Assembly: GCF_932526225.1 (NCBI RefSeq) | Contig: NC_064040.1 | Location: forward strand, 4,275,681-4,339,680 | DNA from: Nematostella vectensis | Lineage: Eukaryota; Cnidaria; Anthozoa; Actiniaria; Edwardsiidae | Length of the DNA stretch: 64,000 nt | Reading direction: 5' to 3' | Shown: one piece after another, positions 25,126 through 35,809 of the stretch | Position numbering within the stretch: the stretch's first letter is position 1 | How the letters are laid out: every line of letters starts with the position of its first letter | Program-made: the position numbers and the translations under genes | The notes under the pieces: model-generated | Databases searched by the model: none | The model's input: the letters and a program-made list of their open reading frames with translations, nothing else | What the model was told of the DNA's origin: nothing

Positions 25126-25295
25126 TAGCGATACGCGTGTATGAAATGTGTAACTTGTTGCCGTCCATCTTTATGAGAATTGTCCATCCGCGTGAGCGGC
25201 AGATGTTATCCATGGACAGTACACTTTGACAATGCGGTCATACACGCCATGTTTGGCATCTCTGACGAAATTGAAAAGTAAAGCGCATAAGTTTG

Positions 25296-25420
25296 TACCC
25301 TGTGGGTACCAGAGCCTCCAGTCTTCTTTTGTCCAGTGACGCTCAGCCAAAATGCCGCGACTGTCACGGCATTTTGATTGAGGGTGACTGGACGAGAGAA
25401 GTCTGGAGGTTCTGGTACCC
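25296..25420. mobile_element. 125-bp foldback element
   Basis: Inverted halves taccagagcctccagtcttc and gaagtctggaggttctggta around a CGGCATTTTG-type loop. Related by its outer bases to the hairpin at 17711-17800. Confidence 0.75.
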
Positions 25421-25538
25421 TGGTGATTAGTTTGTTTTCAGAAGTCGATCCTGATGCGCCTCATTATTCGACCGCATTTTAGATATGAGATGACAGATCT
25501 GCGGCCCATCCCATGGTCACGTGACAAGCAGGATCTAC

Positions 25539-28340
25539 TTACGGTCTAGCGGCGACAATCGCCTTGCAGGGTGTAGCGGGCTCATCAAATGAGCCGAGCG
25601 GGGCATCTGCCAGGCGTTCCTGGGCGAAGATATACCCAAAGCTCTTGATGCTTTTCTCTCCGTTATCTAATTGGTCACATCTGGCTTCGTTGCCGGCCGA
25701 GTTGTCGTTATTCATACCACAGCTGCTGCCCATTGTGCCCAAGCCAAGCCTGGAGTCCGGCGATCCGCAGTCCAGCTCATTGTTTGAAATGATGCCGATC
25801 CTGGCTTTTCCTCCATTACCGCCCGAGAACACGATGAAGCCCTCGCTATTGCAGTGATTCTGTAGTGATGAAACAGGAACCATGGCCTTCCAGAACTTTC
25901 GTTCCTGACTCATAGTGCGGTATTTGCCGTCAGCGATAAGCCCGTAAAGAGAGGCGGAGTCGTAGTTAACAAGACCCCATCTTGTATCGCCATTTGTATT
26001 CCACCCAGTACACAGCTTGCTCATGGGGAATTCTGAGTAGGTTGTTAGTTTCGTCTCTACTTTATCGAGTCCTCCGTCGGCACCGGAAGGGTTGAAAGCT
26101 TCTTTGTTTGACCATAGAGCAGAGTCGTATCTGAACGTTTTCTACAAATTAAAAAAAAACTAAAATTAAAAATTAAAATATTATTTCTACATTATAAATA
26201 TTCCCAAAACTTGAAGTTTGAATGATATCGGTCACAAAGTAGAAGCAAACCAGGTTATTTCTAGGTTATTTCATGGGCGAATAAATTCAGAAAATGGTTA
26301 ACACAAAAAAGCTTGAATATACTAGTTGTCAGACTACCTGATTTTTCAAAACGGGAATTCTTGATTTGATTGGTCAGATTAAACTGATATTTTTATTTCC
26401 ACAAAACTTTGTGCGAACTCGTTTCTGTGATGTTGTAATAAGGCACACTATGCCTATACTTTCTGCGTTTGTGTAATACTGTGATCACCTCGGATTCTTT
26501 TGTTTTCTAAGAGACAATTTCAACCGAAATTCCCCCAAATTTTCTTCATGTCTAAGTGATGAGTAAGATTTAGTTTCTAAATCTCCCTCATGTATTAATG
26601 ATTAGGGATAGTTAGAAAAATACAAAAGATTCTTTTGTCTTTTAAATTTCCCTCTACATCAGTAATTGTAAGAAATTTAGAACCAAGATGCTTGTGATCT
26701 AGATTCCACCAGGGAAAAAATATGAGGCAGGTTTTTAATTAGTACAAGAACTCTAAGCCATTAAAACAGAGTAATTGATCTTGTGATACCAGAACAACGT
26801 TAGACTAGATCCATGTGGGATGATTTTGATTCCTGTACGCATGCGTCCTTATGACGTCAAAGAACAAGACTGTAGAGCTGATTGTATTTTTGATTAAATA
26901 CTTTTGGGTGTGTGAACATTTTACTTAAGATTGTATGTGCATTTAAATAGGGTGGTCTCTAAAGAGGTAAAAATTACCAATGTTAATCAAACCAGGTGGG
27001 GAGGTTAGAGAATGTGACGTTCTCTTACTCATACTGTAATGATTTGCCGCACCCCAATAAAAAAGCCCCCTCATAGACCCCTTCTGTTATATAGGGCCAC
27101 TACTACATTGTTTCCGTCGATCTTCATGACCATAGCCCAGCCCTTTGAGCCACACATGGACTTCATGTAACAGTACACCTTGATGACCGCATCGCGGGGC
27201 TTGATGAAGTACACACCGCTTTTTGCGTCCCTTAACAAAACGATATCAACATCACATGCTGGTTACCTCAAATGTGATATAAACATACACCTATTTCACA
27301 AAAGGTTGTCAGTGCAAATGGCGGGCGCATACACAGGGGGGTGCGCAGGGTGGGCGCGCACCCCCCTGTGCCAATCCTGGGTACGCGCCTAAATGGCGGA
27401 TGGCAAATGGTAAATGGCTTATGGGAACTAATTATTCGTAAAATTAAAGGTGTTAAATAAAGTCCTGCAATGTCAAAGCCAAGCATTGGTAACCTTTAAC
27501 GGATTGTTTTGATTTATCCATATTCTTCGAGACGCATATGGTTGCCAATCGCCATTCGCCATTTGTACTGACAACCTTAATTGAAATAGGTGTATATGGT
27601 CCAGAGGCTCTCTCCCCTCCGAAAAATATCCGTAAGCGCGACAAACAACTGCCGACGGGAAGGCGGGTGGCGATCTCTATAATATACCTAAAACCCGAAA
27701 GCGCGACGAACAACTGCCGACGGGAAGGCGGGATGGCGATCACTATAATATGGCTAAATCCCCATAGAAACAGATTACTTATTCTTCTCTCTTCTTTTAT
27801 CTGATAAAGCTCATAACTCAGTTCAACCCCTCTAACTGAACAGGCCTGTTTTTCTTCTGAGAGAATAGGTCCTCTAAATGGGTAAACGAACCCCCCCCCC
27901 CCCTTCCCCGCTCAAAATCCTGGCTACGGGCCTGATCACCTACCAATTTGACCATGCCCTGTTACTCAATTCTTTATATTTCCAACAGACTACGGCTGAT
28001 ACCCATCTTTATTCCAAACACCTTTCCCTCTCATAGAGATCCCATCCTAATTTGACCGTGCCTTTACTTACATGCGCTTGTTAAGGATATCCCCGCAGGA
28101 CTTTCCAGGATTCTCTTTTCCCCCTAATGGTGGAAGGTAGCTGACACCATCGCCGAGGTTATTGTATCCCTTCCCGTCGCACACCTGGAGATTACCGTCC
28201 TTGTAGCGCATAGTGCCAACTTGTGTAGCGTCAGATGCGCAGTTATGAGAGAGAGTATTGAAGATGGTCTCTTGGCTTGGACAGTTTTGGGCGTAAGCGC
28301 CAGCGGCGACTAGATATATCAAAGCTACTGCGGCGTACAT
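25539..28340 (-). CDS. Secreted matrix-like protein (skeletal organic matrix protein 5-like), three exons, 331 aa
   Basis: Exons 28072-28340, 27107-27230 and 25539-26141 join in phase to 331 codons. The start ATG opens a signal peptide, MYAAVALIYLVAAGAYA, followed by a Cys-containing mature protein. Exon 2 gives SGVYFIKPRDAVIKVYCYM and GSKGWAMVMKIDGN, the layout (SGVY..., a Cys, then GW..) seen at the start of fibrinogen-C-like domains. Exon 3 gives the long unique part: KTFRYDSALWSNKEAFNP, WGLVNYDSASLYGLIADG, IISNNELDCGSPDSRLGLG and FGYIFAQ near the C-terminus. I recall similar proteins among uncharacterised skeletal organic matrix proteins of corals, hence the name; the role in an organism without a skeleton is unknown. 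The stop TAA overlaps a GTAAGT sequence that could act as a donor, so a longer 3' form is conceivable. Intron 1 holds family-A and family-C transposon remnants and a ~63-bp duplication (27638-27750). Confidence 0.8.
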
Positions 28341-29187
28341 CTTCCTAATTGCGGTAAAATTAGGTGATTGCATTGAGCGAGATTTCAATAAAACTCTGTC
28401 ATTCAAATTCATCAATCACAGGAGAAAATCAAGTATACAGTAACTCGAAAATCACGGCAAATGTTTAGTACAAAACCCATCACTTGCACGATTAATGAAA
28501 ACAGATACAAAACTCGGGTCAACTCTGAATAATACTCGAGCTCAAGAAGTAATGATTCCATCTTTATTTTATCCTGAAATGAGGTATTTACTTTCAGCTG
28601 TCCAGGAGATTTTTTTTTTAAACTTTCCTTTTTAAAGGTATTCGTTTCATTAAAGCTGTTAAAAATGGCCTCGATAAGGTCCGAAATCGAATTATCCAGT
28701 TTCAAGTGATCTAAAAATAAGGAGTTCTTGAATTTTTTCAGAGTAGTACATCCAAATCCTATAGTTATTAAGGTTTGAAATTATTTCTGTACTAGAGAAA
28801 AAAGGTGAGACATGCATAGAAACCTTTATTTATGTGTACAGTACTGTGTTTAAAGCAAATAATTCTTTAAAAAAAAGCGTTAAGCTTTCTTTTAACTTTT
28901 TGTTTTAGAATCTTTTACTTAAAACGTATTGTGTTAATTATAAAAATCACTTTTTGGTCGTGCAAGAAGTTGTTGTTACTTATAAAGAGATTGGATAAAG
29001 CCATAATAATTGTAAGATGTTTTTCCATTGCATTATTTCAGAAATAAACCAAATACTGTTCAGGAACATAAATTACAAAAAAAATATGAAAGGTTAAATC
29101 TGTCTTCAGCCTAAAAGCCATTGGAAGTTTTATTTGCCCTATTGTCAAAATATATTGTTAAATATTTCTATAAGTTCTAGTTCTAGT
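28341..29187. other. AT-rich upstream region, no gene recognised
   Basis: This is the region 5' of the secreted-protein gene. A 97-codon minus-strand frame at 28412-28705 has a hydrophobic stretch but no exon signals or family resemblance. Confidence 0.4.
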
Positions 29188-29441
29188 TTAAAGCCGCATT
29201 GTCACCAGTTTACTTCCGGTCGATTACGTAACAATCTCCGATGATTTTTAACGGAAGAAACGGAAAATATTTCAAAATACAGAAAGTAGTGTGTCTATTG
29301 GAAGTTTCTTTGAGGATGTGACTGCTAATTTAGAGCGGATGGCCTGTTAAATATTTCGGATTCGATTAGATTCTTTTGTCTTTTAACGGTTGAGGTTTCC
29401 GTCGGACCTCCGGAAGTAAACTGGTGACAATGCGGCTTTAA
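29188..29441. mobile_element. MITE with 33-bp perfect inverted ends
   Basis: Left ttaaagccgcattgtcacca then gtttacttccgg; right ccggaagtaaac then tggtgacaatgcggctttaa. 254 bp, AT-rich interior, non-coding. Confidence 0.85.
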
Positions 29442-30800
29442 GTGCTAGAGCGATTTGTTGTCTTACATGTCGACTGCGGTCAGTTTCCGTGTTGTGACGA
29501 TGCCAGTGCCCCAGTGAAACAAGGAGATGTGCCTTCTCTTTTTATACCAAACATTCACCTTCGCTGATTGGACAGTTTTGTACCGAACATTCACCTTCGC
29601 TGATTGGACGGTTTTGTATCGAACTTTCATCTACTTGATTGGACAAAAAATCCAGTACATCATAGAGAATTCGGCTATGCGAGCGCTTAATAGGGATAAT
29701 GGCCATTTTTGCTGAAATGGAATGCCTGTGACAGGATAGTGCCTGAAATGCCTCCTCACTTCAATTGCATTACAACCTTTACGTCCGTTTGTTACTAGAA
29801 AAGACCGGCTAAAGTCCTTTGTAAAGATGTCCACTTATAGTAAAAATTAAGAAAAATAACAATAATAAAGAGTAGACTACACACATTTTTATAAGAGCTA
29901 CCAGCCAAAGAATCCATCAAATTCTAAGAACAAGCAAAAGAACATGTCGAGGTTCAGATAGCAGCAAAATTAACATCTTTAGATATCATGAGTGTAATCC
30001 TTTTTCTAGTAATTCATCTACTTATATGTCTAGATGAATTATTCCATTCTTAAAATGCAAAAAAAAAAAAACGGCCCAGGCTCAGCTGAAAATTAGACAT
30101 TCTTATAAAAAAAGAGTTCTATACCTTCATCGTTCTGTCACCGGGTAATCATGTCGTGAGTTCAAGATATCACCAGAGGTTATGCTCATTAATCTCTTTT
30201 TTTGTTACCGAATAAAAAATACATTTCTAACAAAAGAAGTGCACCACCTTTCTAGCAGAAGAAGTGCAACTCCTCGTCCTTCCAGTCCCTCTAAACCATT
30301 CCAGAGTATTTGATCAAATGCTAACAAAATTCAATCGTTGCTACACTTGTTATCAAGTAGAAAGTAGTTTTGAGGCCACGCTTGTGGAAATTTTTTGAAG
30401 ATACACTGAAAAGCTCTGATCACTAAGAAAGGGTTTTAGAATGTAGTCTTACGCTAAATTGGATTTCAAAATTATGCTTATCCGGACTGCTAATCAAAGC
30501 GAATATTTCATATGATTATTTATTAGGAGTTGCGCAATTTAGCAGGGCGTTGATTTAAAAGTAGGATTCCTGCAATGAACGAGATTCATATCCAAGATAC
30601 TGCACAATCAACACTTTCATTTTACGGTATAAAAAGGGTTTGGGGGGAGCTGGCTTTCGCTTTGGGCGCTGTCCTTAATACTGCGGAGTCACAAAGTATA
30701 ATAAAAGTCTATAAGTGTTCAGTGTTTTTTGATGTATCAAACTGTTCAGTGCTTTAAACAAAACAATAAATGTTAGTAAATCTTTAACATGTTGTACAAG
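29442..30800. other. Unassigned DNA
   Basis: A triplicated motif (ttcaccttcgctgattggac and relatives) lies at 29547-29645 and carries GATTGGAC, an inverted CCAAT box. Otherwise no gene or element recognised. Confidence 0.4.
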
Positions 30801-30836
30801 TTCTATCCGTCCAAGCATGCACATCCGCAAAATTCG

Positions 30837-33800
30837 CTAAGATTTGGCTACCACAAAGTCATTGAACCTTTCGGGTGGTTTTGTAGCTCTACCAGATCTT
30901 CTGGGTGCTGTGGCTTCTGGCTCACCATTTGTGCTCTGATTTATATCTGGGCTCTCTGTGTCCTCAGTAGGTGGGATTGCTATTGGGACCTGTTTTTCAC
31001 CATGCCATGGTCTCTCCGGCGTCTTTGTAGGCTTTATGGTTAGTGTTCGGTATTCCTTCACCACCACCTGGCATCCATAACACTAGCGACACTTCCTCTC
31101 GGCATCCCGGTCTATGCCCGGCCACCAAACTTTCGACCTCAGTCTCTCCTTCATCTTTACAATGCCTTGATGGCCCTCATGCACAAGCTCTGCAACTCTC
31201 TTCCTTAAGACTGTCGGTATCACGATTCTAGTTCCACGCAAGATGACGTTCCCAATGTATGTCAACTCGTTTCGGACGGGTAGGTACTGTTTGAGAGCAT
31301 CAGTCTAGTTTCCGCTTACCAAGCATTTCCTCACTGCCTGTAGTTCCACATCCTCAGCGGAAGCTTTCTCTATCTCCTGGATGTTCATCGCTGCTGGTAC
31401 GGCTTTCAAAGTAACTGCACGCACATACTCATCATCATGTCGGTATTCCTTAGTAGGCACTTGTTTGGTCAACCGAGACAGGGCATCAGCTATGTTGTCT
31501 TTCGACCTGACGTAGCGCACTCTGTAGTTGTAAGGTTGGAGACGTAGAACCCATCTTTCGATTCGTGCTGATGGCCTGGATCTGCTGGAATAAATGACCT
31601 TCATTGACTCATGGTCAGTAACAAGGTCAAAACTCTCTAGCCCATGGAGGTACAGATTAAACCTCTCAAACCCCCACACGATGGCTAATGCTTCTTTCTC
31701 CGTCTGACTATAGCGCCTTTCAACGTCGCTCAAGCTGCGACTTGCATAACATACTGCTCTGCTAACACCGTCCTTTTCCTGGATAAGCACAGCTCCGAGT
31801 CCGAATGGGCTGGCATCGGTGACTACACTGGTGTCGGCATCTCTATCAAAGTAGGCTAACACTGGAGCATCAACTAGGGCTCTCTTTAGGCACTCAAAAG
31901 AACTCTGTTGTTCTCCCTCCCACTTTAAGGGTGTTCCTTGTCTTGTAAGTGCTCTTAGTGGTTCTGCAATAGTGGCAAAGTTGGGGATGAAACGTGAACT
32001 GAACCCAACCATGCCAAGGAAGCTACGAACCTCTGATGCAGAGGTTGGTGGGATCGCCTTTAGCACTGCTCTAACTCTCTCACTGGTAGGACCGATTCCA
32101 TACTTAGATAACAGCAGACCCATGAAAACTACTTTGTTCATTCTAAAGGAACACTTGTCTGGATTCAGGGTAAGGTTTCTCTGCTCAAGCCGTCTGATTA
32201 CATTCTCTAGGTTCTGTCATGGTCTTCTTTGTCTTTACCATGTACTACTAAGTCGTCTGCTATTTTCTGAACCCCTTCAATCCCTGCCAGGACTTGCCTA
32301 ACTATCTGCTGAATTTACTCCAAACATTAACCTCTTGTAACGGAACAGCCCATCGTGAGTAGCAAATGTTGTTATATCCCGCGAGCCCTCGTCTAACTCT
32401 ATCTGGTGGAACCCTAGGCGCAGATCGAGCTTTGAAAACATGGTACTCCCATTGAGATTCTCTAAGACTTCATCTACCGTTGCCATGGGGATTCTTTCCC
32501 TAATGATCGCGTCGTTAGCACAACGCATGTCCACACATAGGCGAATGTCTCCTGACGGTTTGGGTGCAATAACTATGGGACTAACCCAGGAGGCTCTTCT
32601 ACTTTAGCGGTGACTTTCCCACGGAGCGCAAAGGGGATTCGCCTTGGCTTTTGAGCAACCGGTGTCGCACTCACATGTAACTTAAGCTTATAATTCGTGA
32701 GCTTTCCAATCCCTGTGAACACACTAGGGTACTTTGCCTGAAGTTCTGACCTAATGTCAGTGTCCCCCACGTTGTTACACACTGTCTCAATGCGCAGAAC
32801 ACCTAACTGTTTTGATGCGTGATGTCCTAGCAGACAGTCTTATTTGTCAGTTACGACAAATACAGATTGGATCTTTCTGTCATTAGCTCTGATTCAAACT
32901 GACCAAGAATCGAAAGTTTCCCCCATCCGTAGGCAAACAGTTTCTTGTCACACTTAGATAGACTAGCATTTAGACCATGTGTTTTCAAGTCTTCGTACTC
33001 TTTAACACTAATCAGATTACTTACAGAGCCAGAGTCGATAAGTGCATCCTTCCTGATTCCATTAATACTCATTGGTACCGCTGGCTCACCAGAAACAGCA
33101 TGTACTTCTGTCTTGTCTCCTGCTGTCACTTGAGTACTCTTGGTCTTCCACATGATTTGTTGAACCACGTTGCTGGATCCCACGACGTCCACGACCACGA
33201 TAGCCTCCACGTGCACCTCTGTTTCTGCTTGGCTCTCCATCAGCGGCCTTTTCTCCCATACAGCAAGCTGCAAAATGGCCAGATTTAAAACATTTAGCAC
33301 ATTTTTTTCCTCTAGCTGGACAGCTCCTATCTTTCTTGATATGCCCCTCTTTCCACAGTTAAAGCAGACGAGTTTTCTGTTTCTACCACTGGATGGTTTC
33401 ACAGCATTCACATCTCCACTCTGAGGCTTTGACCCATTAGTCATATCTTTTGCCTGTAGATTTGCAGTCTCCCATGCACGAGCTTTTTCAAGGGCTTGTT
33501 CTAGAGTTATGTTTTTCGTTTCCAACAGTCGTTTCTTCCGTTCCAGATCTTTACCTCGTTCTATGAGCTGGTCTCGTAAATTATCCTCCAGAGCGGTGCC
33601 AAAATTTTCTCAGACACACTGTAAACTGGTCAGCGGTCTCGCCTTCGGTGGGCGCCATTTGTCGAAACACGTGTCTCTCGTACGGGAAATTTTCGTCGGT
33701 TTTGAAGTGATTATCCAGCTTTCTAATCGCTTTATCGTATGCATTATCTAGCTCGGGTACTGGGCCAGGGTCTTGAAGGTCTTCCAACAGGTCTTGGAGA

Positions 33801-34114
33801 TCCATCCCGGCGAAATGTAATAGCTGAGCGGTTTTCATCTTTCGCATCGGTGAGACTTTGCCCTTCGGCGTAATATTCGAACGCTCGTTTCCACTTTCTC
33901 CATCTTTCCGCTACCTGAGAAGCTGAGCCCGATAAATCTAAGACTGGAAGATGTTTTCCAGGCATCCTCGTCGCCAATGTCGTATCTGCGGGCCACTAAG
34001 GCCTAAAGGAATCGGAGCGAGCACAACACAACAAGTCGCTTCAACGCATCTCTTTTACTCTCCTAAATATCACATGACGTGTATCACACATACAATTGTC
34101 CTGCATACACTACA
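30837..34114 (-). mobile_element. Decayed Ty3/gypsy LTR retrotransposon, 3' end and integrase core missing
   Basis: Reading right to left: a 137-bp 5' LTR (33978-34114, TG...CA ends); a primer-binding-type TTGGCGACGAGGAT; Gag from about 33963 (MPGKHLPVLDLSGS); a CFNCGK zinc-knuckle relic; protease (ALIDSGSVSNLI); reverse transcriptase (TMFSKLDLRLGFHQIEL, active site IADD near 32250); RNase H (VVTDASPFGLGAVLIQ and TDHESMKVIYSSR); the integrase zinc finger (HEGHQGIVKM, then C..C interrupted by a TAG); then after PTKTPERPW a jump to a C-terminal tail (RRSGRATKPPERF). The catalytic DDE core is absent, several frameshifts split gag-pol, and no 3' LTR matching 33978-34114 occurs left of 30837. The element is inactive. 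Confidence 0.9.
33978..34114 (-). repeat. 5' LTR of the gypsy element, 137 bp
   Basis: Bounded by TGTAGTGTATGC at its 5' end and ATACGACA at its 3' end, followed directly by TTGGCGACGAGG. Its outer edge abuts the minisatellite at 34115 with no intervening sequence, so this boundary looks like the original insertion point. Confidence 0.75.
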
Positions 34115-34585
34115 CCATCCCTCCCAGGGTAAAACTATCCACCATCCCACCCAGGGTAAAACTATTATCCCGTGCCATCCCTCGTGGTAAGTCTATCCAC
34201 CCCTACCATCCCTCCCAGGGTAAGTCTATCCAACCCCTACAATCCCTCCTAGGGTAAGTCTATCCACCATCCCACCTAAGGTAAAACTATTCATCCCGTG
34301 CCATCCCTCGTGGTAAGTCTGTCCACCCCTACAATTTCTACCAGAGTAAGTAAGTTTATATTCACTATTCACTGACGGTTTCTTCTAGGCACGAATCGAT
34401 ATCGTCTCCAATAACGAAAATGATTGCAAATCGCCCGACTCTTTCCTTGGCTTTGCTACATCTGGAACCCACTGCGGTATGAAGAATCTCTCCGTTGGTA
34501 ACGAAGCCAGACGCAATTGTTTTGCTGATAATGGCGACGTTAGCGCCGCTGCTATGGGCTACATTCTCGCTCAGTAATCACTTGC
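34115..34585 (+). pseudogene. Inverted duplicate: minisatellite tail plus last exon of the secreted-protein family
   Basis: 34115-34350 carries the same unit types as the array at 22.6-23.8 kb, in opposite orientation, including the boundary sequence taccagagtaagtaagt. After the intron end (gacggtttcttctag, 34389) comes an intact last exon, 34390-34577: ARIDIVSNNENDCKSPDSF, then GTHCGMKNLSVGNEARR, ending MGYILAQ and TAA. It is nearly identical to 22353-22539 but without that copy's 1-bp deletion. No upstream exons are present; the retrotransposon takes their place. It is therefore a gene fragment. Confidence 0.85.
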
Positions 34586-35738
34586 ACTTAGAATTCACGT
34601 AGAGAAGTAATGCTGTGTTTTATGTAGTATGTGGAACTGATAGCTAATTTATTTTATCGAAAATACCAGTCTTTTTTAACCTACTATTTTAGGCCAAACA
34701 TGCGAGTAAAGCACGTCTGGTTGTTGGGAATAAGCGAAATGTAAACACGTTTTCGTAGTTGATGTACCCCGTGGCAATAAAATACGCAAAAATGCTATTA
34801 TTAGTGTCACTGATTTTCGTTCCGAAGTTGGATACTACCATGGATTCGCCAGGGACGTTCGCAGGTTTACATAACATACACACAAAAACTGATACTCAAT
34901 TTTTCATTAACCAATTTTCATCTTCAATAGAGAAGACAACCCAGCCCCCCCCCCCCCCCCCCCAGTCTAGCTAGAACATGTGAGAGTTCTGTTTGTATGT
35001 ATGGATGGATGGTTGAGTTTGAGGAATTTTGGACCCCCAAGAAATGTTCAAGATGGCAGGATCGAAAGGAACCTATTGTCTCGCCTTGTTGCCACGTTTT
35101 TTTTTATTGCCATGCCATGTATACTTCGCTAGATATTCAATAGAAAATCATTTGGTTCCGCGTATAAGCCCATGGTCAAGCCTTTATTAGCCTGAGTCTA
35201 AACATATCCTAGATGTTCATACCCTTCCTGTCTAATATGTTATTTTGATTATATATTTTTAGTATCTTTGTATAGTGTACATGATAAATCCTGGTGACAA
35301 TTACCAAATTCATTTCTACCAAAACATACTTCTTCACAGGAGGATCTTCAGACCTGTCACAACCTCTAAGAATCATTTAAAATACTTTAGTCTAGTATTA
35401 ATTCATGTTCTTGGTTGTGTGATGCTAAAGGGAGGCCACATACAAGCACTTGGCCCAGGCCTCTGGTGGATGGAATACCTTAAATCACCAATGATATAAC
35501 CAATGGTAGTTTAAGCTGATGTTTGATTATTTGGGACTATAAAATCGAGTGAAATTTTATCGAAATTTGTAAAAAGGAACCTAACGTCAAAGAATAAAAG
35601 TATTTTGAGTCAGGTTCTCCTTGTCAAAGGTTTCTTTAAAGCGCAAAAAAATATTAGGGTAGGTTCATGGTCCACTTGTATTGTCTTTCTTTCACAAGAT
35701 CAGAGAAGAAAATGGCCAAGATGATAGCTAGATAAGCG
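34586..35738. other. Unassigned DNA
   Basis: Contains a C-tract (34945-34963). No gene recognised. Confidence 0.35.
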
Positions 35739-35744
35739 TTTATT
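35739..35744 (-). terminator. Poly(A) signal AATAAA of the Ly6-like gene
   Basis: AATAAA on the minus strand about 65 bp past the stop codon at 35810. Confidence 0.6.
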
Positions 35745-35809
35745 AACTCTTTGATGGTTACAGAGAAGTTCAAGCTTACATGTGTCACACGTTACGTGCG
35801 TTACAAGAT

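Larger units (their letters stand above)
22353..25260 (-). pseudogene. Broken paralogue of the secreted matrix-like protein gene downstream
   Basis: Four exon-like blocks match the intact gene at 25539-28340 in order: about 25152-25252 (DAKHGVY, then KVYC and RGWTILIKMDGNK), 24417-24560 (LNPMPIAGGLDTTEMKLS), 23831-24010 (SLHGIISFGSYKGTII and WKKLVPNASLQKNCNMQGF) and about 22353-22539 (IVSNNENDCKSPDSFFGFG). Damage: the first block has a ~7-codon deletion and a frameshift after KVYC; the second has TAA and TGA in frame between NTFG and LNPM; the last has a 1-bp deletion just before the terminal (M/F)GYI(L/F)AQ motif. The blocks are separated by introns that the intact paralogue lacks, and the last intron is filled by a minisatellite. 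An alternative is that these are extra 3' exons of the intact gene, whose stop codon overlaps a GTAAGT donor at 25541; the damage argues against that. Confidence 0.75.

Noticed and set aside
24853..25229. Plus-strand frames GFTVGLPWVYR at 24.9-25.2 kb
   Set aside because: An 11-bp repeat gives the same periodic peptide in every frame; the gene sense here is the minus strand.
25539..28340. CRISPR-like or other regularly interspaced arrays among the many repeats
   Set aside because: All arrays in the window are contiguous tandem repeats without unique spacers, and the gene structure is eukaryotic.
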